Of a stretch of DNA of 14,378 nt, positions 6,558-12,591 are shown one piece after another. The position numbers and the translations under genes were made by a program. How positions within the stretch are numbered: the stretch's first letter is position 1; each line of letters starts with the position of its first letter. The notes beneath the pieces were generated by a model, which did no database searches, had not been told where the DNA came from, and saw only the letters and a program-made list of their open reading frames with translations. The stretch is from CAZQBY01 sp964540655. Its GTDB lineage: Archaea; Altiarchaeota; Altiarchaeia; JAFGQM01. The stretch is from NCBI GenBank assembly GCA_964540655.1, contig CAZINR010000034.1, forward strand, positions 1 through 14,378, in the 5' to 3' direction.

Positions 6558-7142
6558 ATGGAAGAGACCATACAGAACCTCGCGAAGGCCTTCATAGGCG
6601 AGAGCCAGGCCAGGAACAGGTACACGATGTACGCGAAGATAGCGCAGAAGGAGGGCTACGAGCAGATATCCGAGATATTCCTGCTAACGGCCGACAATGA
6701 GCGGGAGCATGCCAAGTGGCTATTCAGGCTGATAAACAAACTGAAGGAGAAGAGCGGCAAGGAGTGGGACCCGATAAACGTCGAGGCCGAGGCTCCGACA
6801 ACTCTCGGGACCACGGCAGAGAACCTCAAGGCCGCCATCGCCGGCGAACACTACGAGAATACGGAGATGTACCCGGATTTCGCATGCGTGGCCGAGGAGG
6901 AGGGTTTCAACGACATAGCCTGCCGCCTGAGAGCCATAGCAAAGGCGGAGGAGCACCATGAGGACCGCTACAAAAGGCTTCTGGACCAGGTGGAGGGCAG
7001 GACGGTCTTCAAGAAGGGGAAAAAGGTGCAGTGGGTCTGCAGGAAGTGCGGATATGTCCATGAAGGCGAAGAGCCGCCGGGGAAGTGCCCATCCTGCGAC
7101 CATCCGAAGGAGTACTTCGAGCTGAAGTGTGAATGCTACTGA
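6558..7142 (+). CDS. rbr: Rubrerythrin
   Basis: This 194-residue rubrerythrin reduces H2O2 to water. The four-helix diiron domain shows E15, the ExxH at 48-51 (NEREH), E97 and E100 (GEHYE), and the second ExxH at 131-134. The C-terminal rubredoxin domain carries C161xxC164GY and C177xxC180 on a shortened loop typical of rubrerythrins. It accepts electrons from rubredoxin or NAD(P)H-linked reductases. An AGGT-type ribosome site lies about 9 bases before the ATG. It is 9 bases after the flavodiiron gene and 1 base before the mini rubredoxin-like gene. Confidence 0.95.
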   Translation: MEETIQNLAKAFIGESQARNRYTMYAKIAQKEGYEQISEIFLLTADNEREHAKWLFRLINKLKEKSGKEWDPINVEAEAPTTLGTTAENLKAAIAGEHYENTEMYPDFACVAEEEGFNDIACRLRAIAKAEEHHEDRYKRLLDQVEGRTVFKKGKKVQWVCRKCGYVHEGEEPPGKCPSCDHPKEYFELKCECY

Positions 7143-7143
7143 G

Positions 7144-7287
7144 ATGGAAAAGAGATATTGGCGCTGCAACGTGTGCAACGACATCCACTGGGGAGTGGCT
7201 CCGCCGGAGCACTGCCCCACGTGCCATGTCGACAACGCGTACGTTGAGATAGAGGAGAGGGAAGCCAAGAAGGTGCTGGAGCTATGA
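7144..7287 (+). CDS. 47-residue mini rubredoxin-like zinc/iron protein
   Basis: This short frame starts 1 base after the rubrerythrin stop and its stop overlaps the next ATG (ATGA), so it is translated in line. It reads WRCNVCNDIHWG, then APPEHCPTC, with C8, C11, C24 and C27. This is the compact knuckle spacing of the rubredoxin domain at the end of rubrerythrins, not the longer spacing of free rubredoxin. The aromatic and GY positions differ (CNDIHWG). It resembles the rubrerythrin C-terminal domain standing alone, possibly split off from the preceding gene. It may carry one iron or zinc and pass electrons to neighbours. Too short for many gene finders. Confidence 0.8.
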   Translation: MEKRYWRCNVCNDIHWGVAPPEHCPTCHVDNAYVEIEEREAKKVLEL

Positions 7288-7550
7288 AACCGGAGGAGCT
7301 GATAAAGATCTGGGAGGCGTTCACGGAGAAGAACGACTTCAGGCTCAATCCTGACAGGAAATTCGTCGAATCTGTAGCCGAAGGCGTGCTTGCGAACGAG
7401 AAGGAGTGCGGCCTGAAGCTGTGCCCGTGCAGGCTCAGGGACGGGACGCGGAAGCGCGACCTCGAGCTCATATGCCCCTGCAACTTCAAGACGCACGAGA
7501 CCTGGAGAAAGGAGGGTAGGTGCTGGTGCGGATTATTTGTAAAGAAATAA
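7284..7550 (+). CDS. Ferredoxin:thioredoxin reductase catalytic-subunit-like protein
   Basis: This 88-residue protein has the Cys pattern of the FTR beta subunit: CPC at 47-49, CPC at 64-66 and CWC at 80-82 followed by GLFV. In the plant enzyme four of these cysteines hold a [4Fe-4S] cluster and two form the active disulfide that reduces thioredoxin. The spacing between the second and third pairs is longer here (14 instead of about 9 residues), and an extra Cys lies at 42. No variable (alpha) subunit is encoded nearby, as in other archaeal homologues. It overlaps the previous gene by 4 bases (ATGA) and probably handles disulfide reduction during oxidative stress. Confidence 0.85.
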   Translation: MKPEELIKIWEAFTEKNDFRLNPDRKFVESVAEGVLANEKECGLKLCPCRLRDGTRKRDLELICPCNFKTHETWRKEGRCWCGLFVKK

Positions 7551-7553
7551 GTA

Positions 7554-8060
7554 ATGGACTTGGAAGAGGCTCTTGGTAGGGCTTTGGAATTCGAGGAAAA
7601 GGGGCATAAGCTCTATAGGGAGGCAGCAGAGAATAGTGATAACCCTATAGTGAAAAGGACCTTCAGCTACCTGGCGGAACAGGAGACGCACCATATAAAC
7701 GAGATAAACGGGTTCATAGAATTCAACGGCCCGGATGTAGAGCTGAAAGGGGATAGTCCCGAGGACGTCAAAGTGTTCTTCAAAACCACTGTCTCGGGGT
7801 TCAAGGAGAAGCTGGAGCTCAGCGAAGACGACATAAAGGCGCATGAGGCCGGGCTCTCCCTGGAGAAATCGGCCTACGAGTTCTACAAGGAGCAGTCGGC
7901 GAAGGCTGAGGACGAAAAGACCAAGGAGTTCTTCGATTTTCTGATGACTCAGGAGAAGGCGCACTATGATTTGATAGAGAAGGCCTACGACTATATCAAG
8001 AATCCCGAAGGATGGTATGCCGAGGAAGAGGGATGGATTGAAGAGGGTGGGGGCATGTAA
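7554..8060 (+). CDS. Rubrerythrin/ferritin-like diiron protein without rubredoxin domain
   Basis: This 168-residue helical protein has the spacing of a ferritin-like four-helix diiron site: a first helix with EFEEKGHKLY (12-21), an ExxH at 44-47 (ETHH), a third helix with HEAGLSLEKSAYEFY (97-111) and a last ExxH at 134-137 (EKAH). It lacks any Cys and so has no rubredoxin domain; external rubredoxin would have to supply electrons. A Trp/Glu/Gly-rich tail (GWYAEEEGW) ends it. The likely role is peroxide reduction or iron handling. It follows the FTR-like gene by 3 bases. Confidence 0.82.
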   Translation: MDLEEALGRALEFEEKGHKLYREAAENSDNPIVKRTFSYLAEQETHHINEINGFIEFNGPDVELKGDSPEDVKVFFKTTVSGFKEKLELSEDDIKAHEAGLSLEKSAYEFYKEQSAKAEDEKTKEFFDFLMTQEKAHYDLIEKAYDYIKNPEGWYAEEEGWIEEGGGM

Positions 8061-8069
8061 GGCTAAAAC

Positions 8070-8075
8070 GTGATG
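8070..8075 (+). promoter_or_regulatory. Shine-Dalgarno of desulfoferrodoxin
   Basis: GTGATG stands 4-5 bases before the ATG at 8080 and matches the GGTGAT part of the archaeal ribosome-binding consensus. The same element precedes the LsrF-like gene. Confidence 0.5.
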
Positions 8076-8079
8076 AAAA

Positions 8080-8460
8080 ATGACTGAACTAAAACAGATA
8101 TACAAGTGCAGCGTCTGCGGAAACGTCGTGGAGATCCTGCATGCTGGAGCGGGCGCTCTCGTCTGCTGCGACGAGGAGATGCAACTTATGGAGGAGCAGA
8201 CAGCAGATTACAAGACCGAGAAGCACGTGCCAGTCATAGAAGAAACGGAGAACGGTGTGGTAGTCAAAGTTGGCTCTGTGCCACATCCGATGGAGGAGAA
8301 GCACTTCATAGAGTGGATTGAAGTGATAGCGGATGGAGAATCATGCCGTGAATTCCTGAAACCGGGCGACAAGCCGGAAGCGGAGTTCTGCGTGCCGGCG
8401 GACAAGATAAGCAAGGCTAGGGAATACTGCAACGTGCACGGGCTGTGGGCCACGGAGTAA
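8080..8460 (+). CDS. dfx: Desulfoferrodoxin (two-iron superoxide reductase)
   Basis: This 126-residue protein reduces superoxide to H2O2 without making O2. The N-terminal desulforedoxin knuckle is intact (C10, C13, C29, C30). The catalytic square-pyramidal iron ligands are H49 within EKHVP, H69 (PHPM), H75 (KHFIEW), C117 and H120 (CNVHG). The catalytic Lys48 and Glu47 are kept. It is the last gene of the oxygen-defence operon and would take electrons from its rubredoxin, while the rubrerythrins remove the peroxide it makes. A run of six T follows its stop. Confidence 0.95.
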   Translation: MTELKQIYKCSVCGNVVEILHAGAGALVCCDEEMQLMEEQTADYKTEKHVPVIEETENGVVVKVGSVPHPMEEKHFIEWIEVIADGESCREFLKPGDKPEAEFCVPADKISKAREYCNVHGLWATE

Positions 8461-8469
8461 GGCCTCGCC

Positions 8470-8477
8470 TCTTTTTT
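8470..8477 (+). terminator. T-tract terminator after desulfoferrodoxin
   Basis: TCTTTTTT immediately follows the last gene of the operon and fills the 18-base gap to the convergent molybdoenzyme gene. Archaeal RNA polymerase stops on such U-tracts without a hairpin. Confidence 0.5.
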
Positions 8478-8478
8478 A

Positions 8479-9159
8479 TTATTCATATATCGGGCCGGAC
8501 AGATCGCCCTGGTTGTTGTAACCGCGGCTCTCCCAGTAACCGCGGTATGCCGGGTCGTTTGAGAGCTCTATTCTGGTCACCCACTTTATCCACTTGTAGC
8601 CCCACTTGTCCTCGGCCACGAGCTGAAAGGGATGGCCCCGCTCCGGCGGCAGCTCCACTCCGTTCATCTTGTAGGCCAGGAGTATGTCGTTGTTCATTAT
8701 ATAATCCAGCGGCAGGGACGTAGTGTAACCGTCATATGCGTGGAATATCACAGTGTTGGCGCCCTGGGCTATCCCAGCCTCTTCAATAAGGTCTTTCATC
8801 AAGACGCCCTCCCAAAGTATGGTCACGTCCCAGCCCTCGACGCAGTAGAGCGTCACGACCTTGGAATATTTCTGCCTGTCCAGGACTTCCTCGTAAGTCA
8901 GCGACTGCGGGCTCTCGACCAAGCCGTCTATCTCCAGCCTGTAGGCCTCTATGTCGACCTGCTGCGGTCCCCGTATGGAATTCTCCCGGAAGTCGGCTAT
9001 CGAAGAGAGGTCCTTTCCCTCGTATTCTCTGACCTCAACGCTCTGGAGCTCCCTGATGCTCTCGGGGACGGGCTCGTTGACCAAGAAAAACAGAATGGCA
9101 ACCAGGATTATCATTATCGTCACCGCTATCAGCATTCCTGAATTCAATCTGGTTTCCAT
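8479..9159 (-). CDS. Membrane-anchored sulfite-oxidase-fold molybdopterin oxidoreductase
   Basis: This 226-residue protein has an N-terminal hydrophobic anchor (residues 9-27) and then an oxidoreductase molybdopterin-binding domain of the sulfite oxidase/MsrP (YedY) family. Marks are EIDGLVESP (76-84), LTYEEVLD (87-94), the Mo-ligating Cys106 in LYCVEGWDV, FHAYDGYTTSLPL (139-151), LAYKMNGVELPPERGHPFQL (161-180) and KWIKWVTRIEL (189-199). It would sit outside the cytoplasmic membrane. No twin-arginine motif precedes the anchor, which is odd for an exported Mo-cofactor enzyme. It is the last gene of a three-gene unit with a cytochrome b5 and a small putative heme protein. The substrate is unknown; sulfoxide reduction or sulfite oxidation are the family precedents. 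Confidence 0.88.
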   Translation of the reverse strand: METRLNSGMLIAVTIMIILVAILFFLVNEPVPESIRELQSVEVREYEGKDLSSIADFRENSIRGPQQVDIEAYRLEIDGLVESPQSLTYEEVLDRQKYSKVVTLYCVEGWDVTILWEGVLMKDLIEEAGIAQGANTVIFHAYDGYTTSLPLDYIMNNDILLAYKMNGVELPPERGHPFQLVAEDKWGYKWIKWVTRIELSNDPAYRGYWESRGYNNQGDLSGPIYE

Positions 9160-9160
9160 A

Positions 9161-9394
9161 TTATATCGAAAGTCCGAATATTGAGAATGCCATGAAGGTG
9201 TGGATTATGACCGATATGAAGAAGCCCCACCAGAAGTAGCAGTGCAGCTTGTAAAACCGCATGAAGCTGCTGTTTTTGAACAACCTCTCGAGCACCCTGT
9301 GTCCGCCCAGGCATCTGCAGGAGAAGAACACCAGAAACAAAAATACCAGATTCGTTATTCCCGCTATGTTCAGTATCTGGAAGTTGCTGACCAT
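9161..9394 (-). CDS. 77-residue two-helix protein with a bis-His heme pattern
   Basis: The start is set at the ATG at 9394, one base after the cytochrome b5 stop; the frame runs open upstream but only inside that gene. Two membrane helices are seen, residues 9-28 and 50-74. The second carries H51 and H65, spaced by 14, the distance of the two heme ligands within one helix of ferric reductase/NADPH oxidase proteins. It also has WW near the membrane face. The loop between helices holds CRC (26-28) and H32. The protein could bind heme b, perhaps as a dimer, and act as a miniature counterpart of MsrQ, handing electrons to the molybdoenzyme whose ATG lies one base after this stop. The heme assignment is inference. 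Confidence 0.7.
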   Translation of the reverse strand: MVSNFQILNIAGITNLVFLFLVFFSCRCLGGHRVLERLFKNSSFMRFYKLHCYFWWGFFISVIIHTFMAFSIFGLSI

Positions 9395-9395
9395 C

Positions 9396-9821
9396 TTATG
9401 CCAAATCCCCAATGTAATAGTTCTCAAGAAGGCTCCTGGCCCTTTGAGAGTGCGGCGTTCCAGAGCCCATGGGCCTCGTCTCGTATAAATCTGTTGCATC
9501 GGTGCCGCAGCCCTCCAATATGGCCTGTCCGCCTGGGTGGGACGATATGAAATCAGTGACGTCATAAACTTTACCGCTGAGTGCTAGCCAGCAGTCGGAC
9601 TGCGAATCGTGAGACGAGACATCTGCCAAGGTGTATGTGGGTATTGAATCTGTCTGAGGCCCCGGGCCGGCAGGCGGGATAGCATCGCCTGGCTCTGGGC
9701 CTGCCGGTTGCTGAGTGCCGACGGCTCCAAACCCAGAATCCGGCTGTCGTTGCGATAGCACCAAAACCGCCAGTATTATGACTACAGCACCTATCGCGAT
9801 TGCTATGGGCCTTTTTCCCAT
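9396..9821 (-). CDS. Membrane-anchored cytochrome b5-like protein
   Basis: This 141-residue protein starts with a signal anchor (residues 5-22). A Pro/Gly/Gln linker (about 26-60) follows, then a cytochrome b5 heme-binding domain. The domain shows YTLADVSSHDSQSDCW (63-78), KVYDVTDFISSHPGG (84-98) with heme ligand H95, and a second candidate ligand H124. Topology places the heme outside the membrane. The sulfite oxidases of animals carry a b5 domain fused to the Mo domain. Here the two are separate genes with a small membrane protein between them, which supports an electron path between b5 heme and molybdenum centre. The message is probably leaderless, since a TATA-like box lies about 25 bases before the ATG. 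Confidence 0.9.
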   Translation of the reverse strand: MGKRPIAIAIGAVVIILAVLVLSQRQPDSGFGAVGTQQPAGPEPGDAIPPAGPGPQTDSIPTYTLADVSSHDSQSDCWLALSGKVYDVTDFISSHPGGQAILEGCGTDATDLYETRPMGSGTPHSQRARSLLENYYIGDLA

Positions 9822-9840
9822 GTCAGTTATAGGCCTCCGT

Positions 9841-9862
9841 CATTAAAAAGAAGATTTTAAGC
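9841..9862. promoter_or_regulatory. Back-to-back TATA boxes of a divergent gene pair
   Basis: CATTAAAAAG (9841-9850) read leftward is about 25 bases before the cytochrome b5 ATG. GATTTTAAGC (9853-9862) read rightward is about 26 bases before the ATG at 9883. Both spacings predict leaderless transcripts, with the two boxes almost touching. Confidence 0.5.
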
Positions 9863-9882
9863 TTGAAACCGCTAAACTAACT

Positions 9883-10401
9883 ATGTTCAAGGCGAGTCTG
9901 GAGCTGAACAAGGCCCTCAAGGGCTTTCTCGACATCTCAGAATCTCTAGGGGAAGTGAAAGACCCGAAGGCCTGCGATATTGGCGGGGAGGCCAAGCTGA
10001 AGGCCTGCACTAGGTTCATGAAGATATACGAATTGTGCGTGCGGGTAGATGAGTCTCTGAAAGACATCCTCAGGCACAGAGGGACGGGGGAGGCCAAGCC
10101 CGGCTTCAACCGGACAACGGAACTCCTGCAGGAATTGACAGATATTGTAGGCACCATGAAAGAGAAGGAAAAGAGGATGTTTCTGACTTACATAAGAGGG
10201 GAGTTCTTCGAATACCGCAAGCACCTGCAAGACTTAATGAAAAAGCGACCGGCAGCAAGGATATGGGACGGTGAGGAACTCAATCATGTCGCCGGTGATT
10301 TGTCAACGGCTGTGGGCGCTCTCAGGAAATCCGCCGCCTTCGTGCTCCTGATGATAACGTCTCCCGGCGAGGAAGAGGCGGCCGGGAAGCTCCTCTGCTA
10401 G
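9883..10401 (+). CDS. Helical protein of unknown function
   Basis: I do not recognise this 172-residue protein. It is soluble, mostly helical and rich in Lys, Glu and Leu, with cysteines at C34, C42, C52 and near the C-terminus. A segment at residues 94-118 (KEKEKRMFLTYIRGEFFEYRKHL reduced to its core EKRMFLTYIRGEFFEY) mixes charged and aromatic residues. No membrane span or signal peptide is obvious. It is transcribed away from the cytochrome b5 unit, and its stop codon overlaps that of the convergent dehydrogenase by 4 bases. Coding is supported by archaeal codon use, a well-placed TATA box and lack of competing frames. Confidence 0.7.
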   Translation: MFKASLELNKALKGFLDISESLGEVKDPKACDIGGEAKLKACTRFMKIYELCVRVDESLKDILRHRGTGEAKPGFNRTTELLQELTDIVGTMKEKEKRMFLTYIRGEFFEYRKHLQDLMKKRPAARIWDGEELNHVAGDLSTAVGALRKSAAFVLLMITSPGEEEAAGKLLC

Positions 10402-11411
10402 GGCTTCAGAATAACCTTTATCGACTCCTTGGCATCCGCTACTAATCTGAATCCTTGCTGAGCCTTTTCAAGGGGGAGAACATGGGTTATCATGTCGTCC
10501 ACGCACACCTCTCTCTTCTTAATAAGCTCCATAGCCTCTTTCAAATCCCGGGGGGCTGCGCCATAAGAGGTTAGGACTGAGACCTCATTACGCCAAAATT
10601 CATTTATTGGTATATTAACTTCGACGCCCGGTTTGGGCACCGCGAAGAAGAGTACCGTTCCGCCCCGGTCCACGGACTCCAACGCCTGCTTGACGGCGGG
10701 AAGCGCGCCCGTGCAGACTATCACCTTGTCGGCAAGGCGGCCGCCGTTTAACTCTTTGAGTTTCTCTGTAGTGTAACTCTTAGCGTTTATGGTTTCATCA
10801 GCGCCGAATTCCCTGGCCTTCTCCAGCCGCCAGTCATTCAAATCAGTAGCTATGACCTTGGCACCCTTTGCCTTTGCCAGCTTGACGTGCAGCAGGCCGG
10901 CGATTCCGCTCCCCAAGATCAGAACTGTCTGCCCTTCGTCCACCTTCGCCATCCGCTGTCCTCTGACCACGCAAGCCAGAGGCTCTATGAGCGTGCCCTC
11001 CTCGTAGGACACGTTGTCCGGCAGGACGTAGACCCCCTTCTCCACGTTTATCTCGGGGACGCGCACGTATTCCGCGAATCCGCCCGGCTCGAAGTTGGTA
11101 GTGTGTAGTGTCTCGCAGGCCGTCTCGCTGCCACTCTCGCAATAACGGCACTCCCCGCAGGGGACGTGATGCGAGACGAAGACGCGCTGGCCCTTCCTGT
11201 ACGGGCAGCCTTCGCCTGTTTCGGCTATATCCCCCGTGGCCTCATGCCCCAGGACAAGCGGCGCCTTTTTGATGCGATACCACTCCATGACGTCCGAGCC
11301 GCAGATGCCGCTGGCCTTGACCTTTAGCAGGAATTCGCCCTTCTTTATCTTCGGCTTTGGCATCTCCTCTATGCGGACGTCATCGTTCCGGTAGTAGACT
11401 GCTGCGCGCAT
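10398..11411 (-). CDS. Zinc-dependent medium-chain dehydrogenase (sorbitol/threonine DH-like)
   Basis: This 337-residue MDR-family enzyme has catalytic zinc ligands C37, H56-E57 (GHEATG) and E143. Its structural zinc site is C85, C88, C91 and C99. The nucleotide fold is LILGSGIAGLLHVKLAKAKG (164-183) with D190 ending strand 2, which favours NAD over NADP. The closest look is to sorbitol/galactitol/threonine dehydrogenases, but the substrate cannot be told from sequence. The ATG at 11411 gives the family N-terminus MRAAVYY; the open frame upstream overlaps the LsrF-like gene and is rich in Arg, so was excluded. It lies 46 bases after that gene and probably acts on a product of one of the two aldolases in this block. 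Confidence 0.9.
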   Translation of the reverse strand: MRAAVYYRNDDVRIEEMPKPKIKKGEFLLKVKASGICGSDVMEWYRIKKAPLVLGHEATGDIAETGEGCPYRKGQRVFVSHHVPCGECRYCESGSETACETLHTTNFEPGGFAEYVRVPEINVEKGVYVLPDNVSYEEGTLIEPLACVVRGQRMAKVDEGQTVLILGSGIAGLLHVKLAKAKGAKVIATDLNDWRLEKAREFGADETINAKSYTTEKLKELNGGRLADKVIVCTGALPAVKQALESVDRGGTVLFFAVPKPGVEVNIPINEFWRNEVSVLTSYGAAPRDLKEAMELIKKREVCVDDMITHVLPLEKAQQGFRLVADAKESIKVILKP

Positions 11412-11457
11412 TTCGGTTATCGGTTCTGCTATCTGTCCTCGTTCTTTTGCCCAAATG

Positions 11458-12300
11458 TTAGACCTTCCCTGCGTCCTGCTCCCCCTGCCCTTCGACCTCC
11501 CGGGCCGGCCCGCGGCCCTCTTTCTTGAGCTCCTTGAACAGGTCCAACGCTTCTTTTGGTTTGAGCCCTTCGTGTATAAGCGCACGCACAGCCTGTATCA
11601 TGGCCACCGGGTCCTCCGACTGGAATATGTTCCGTCCCATGTCCACGCCGATCGCGCCTGCCTGAATAGCGTTATAAGCCATTGTCAGGGCGTCCAGCTC
11701 GCCGATTTTCTTTCCGCCTGCCATGACTATCGGGACAGGGCAGCTTTCCACAACTTTCTCGAAGCCCTCGCAGTAGTAGGTCTTGACCAGATGCGCGCCG
11801 TGCTCCGCCGCCATCCGGCAGGCGAGAGACAGATAGCGGGCATCCTTCTTCAATTCCTTGCCAACTGCGGTCACTGCCATGGCGACCATGCCGTAGCGCT
11901 CGCACTCGTCCACCCATTTTGAGAAGTCCAAAATCGTGTCTCGCTCCCAGGGCATGCCGACTGTGATTGAATAGCCTATCCCGACCGCATTCAACCGGAT
12001 GACATCCTCCATGGATACCGTTATACCCTCGTGCAGCAGCTCCGGCCCCACTATGCTCGTACCTCCCGACGCGCGCAGCATGACCGGGACGTCGCTCTTC
12101 GGGTCCACGCAGGTCCTCAGCATGCCCCTGGTGCAGAAGAGCGTGTCGCAATATGGCAGCAGAGGGTCAATAGCCTTCCTGAAATCCTCCAACCCGGTGG
12201 TAGGACCTAGAAAATAGCCGTGGTCCACGGCCAGCATCAGCGCCCTTCCCGACTCTGGTTTGATTATCTTAGACAACCTGTTCTCCATTCCCCAATCCAT
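11458..12300 (-). CDS. LsrF-like class I aldolase (DhnA/DeoC-type barrel)
   Basis: This 280-residue TIM-barrel protein closely matches E. coli LsrF in recalled sequence: DWGMENRLSKI (2-12), VDHGYFLGPTTGLE (25-38), CTRGMLR (56-62), KTYY (173-176) with the Schiff-base Lys, VPIVMAGGKK (189-198) and GVDMGRNIFQSEDPVAM (218-234). LsrF is the thiolase of autoinducer-2 breakdown; relatives include DhnA fructose-bisphosphate aldolase and ADH synthase. No other lsr gene is here, so AI-2 breakdown is doubtful. A GTG at 12309 is possible, but that GTGAT is better read as the Shine-Dalgarno of the ATG at 12300. A hydrophilic tail after residue 262 is extra. Confidence 0.85.
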   Translation of the reverse strand: MDWGMENRLSKIIKPESGRALMLAVDHGYFLGPTTGLEDFRKAIDPLLPYCDTLFCTRGMLRTCVDPKSDVPVMLRASGGTSIVGPELLHEGITVSMEDVIRLNAVGIGYSITVGMPWERDTILDFSKWVDECERYGMVAMAVTAVGKELKKDARYLSLACRMAAEHGAHLVKTYYCEGFEKVVESCPVPIVMAGGKKIGELDALTMAYNAIQAGAIGVDMGRNIFQSEDPVAMIQAVRALIHEGLKPKEALDLFKELKKEGRGPAREVEGQGEQDAGKV

Positions 12301-12304
12301 TTGA

Positions 12305-12309
12305 ATCAC
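12305..12309 (-). promoter_or_regulatory. Shine-Dalgarno that decides the LsrF-like start
   Basis: GTGAT on the minus strand ends 4 bases before the ATG at 12300 and matches the archaeal ribosome-site core. It also holds the alternative GTG start, which is therefore less likely. Confidence 0.45.
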
Positions 12310-12325
12310 GTTTTAGTCTTAAGGC

Positions 12326-12550
12326 TCATTCCGAGTCTTGGTCCGAGGGCCTAACTATCTCATAGCCCTTGTCCATCAGCCAGTGGTGGAACTCGTAAGT
12401 GGTGTGTATGCAGCTGCTCTTGCAGATGCCGCGTATGCGCTCGTAGTCGTCGGAACCCCTCTCATGCTTCTCTAGCTTCAGCTGAATGGGGCACGAGACG
12501 TCCTTGCAGTACTCTCTTCTTTGGTAATCGGCGTATCCGTCCATGGCCAT
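12326..12550 (-). CDS. 74-residue Cys/His-rich small protein
   Basis: The protein has C15 and C20 (YCKDVSCP) and C43 and C47 (GICKSSCIHTTYEFHHWL), with H49, H55 and H56 next to the second pair. Four cysteines in CX4C and CX3C pairs suggest a zinc knuckle or a small Fe-S or redox site. I do not know a functional name. The patterns YCKxxxCP and C-IHTTYEFHHWL look conserved rather than random. The first ATG is at 12550; an ATG two codons later (12544) is equally possible. The gene lies between the two aldolase genes and ends 25 bases before the LsrF-like ATG, so it is likely in the same transcript. Confidence 0.72.
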   Translation of the reverse strand: MAMDGYADYQRREYCKDVSCPIQLKLEKHERGSDDYERIRGICKSSCIHTTYEFHHWLMDKGYEIVRPSDQDSE

Positions 12551-12571
12551 CCTAGAAAAAGCGGTATAATT

Positions 12572-12583
12572 GCCTCGTGAGGC
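12572..12583. promoter_or_regulatory. 12-base palindrome in a promoter
   Basis: GCCTC-GT-GAGGC is a perfect inverted repeat in the 41-base gap between the class II aldolase and the Cys-rich protein. It is flanked by AAATTTTTAA and AATTATAC on the minus strand, either of which may be a TATA box. It could be an operator, or a short hairpin ending the aldolase message. Confidence 0.4.
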
Positions 12584-12591
12584 TTAAAAAT

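Noticed and set aside
6720..7496. 258-codon minus-strand frame
   Set aside because: It is antisense to rubrerythrin, the mini rubredoxin-like gene and the FTR-like gene, all supported by Cys and diiron motifs.
9395..9565. Longer form of the two-helix heme protein
   Set aside because: The extra part overlaps the cytochrome b5 domain in another frame, whose heme motifs are clear.
11412..11585. N-terminal extension of the MDR dehydrogenase
   Set aside because: The Arg/Gly-rich stretch is an out-of-frame reading of the LsrF-like C-terminus; MRAAVYY at 11411 is the natural start.
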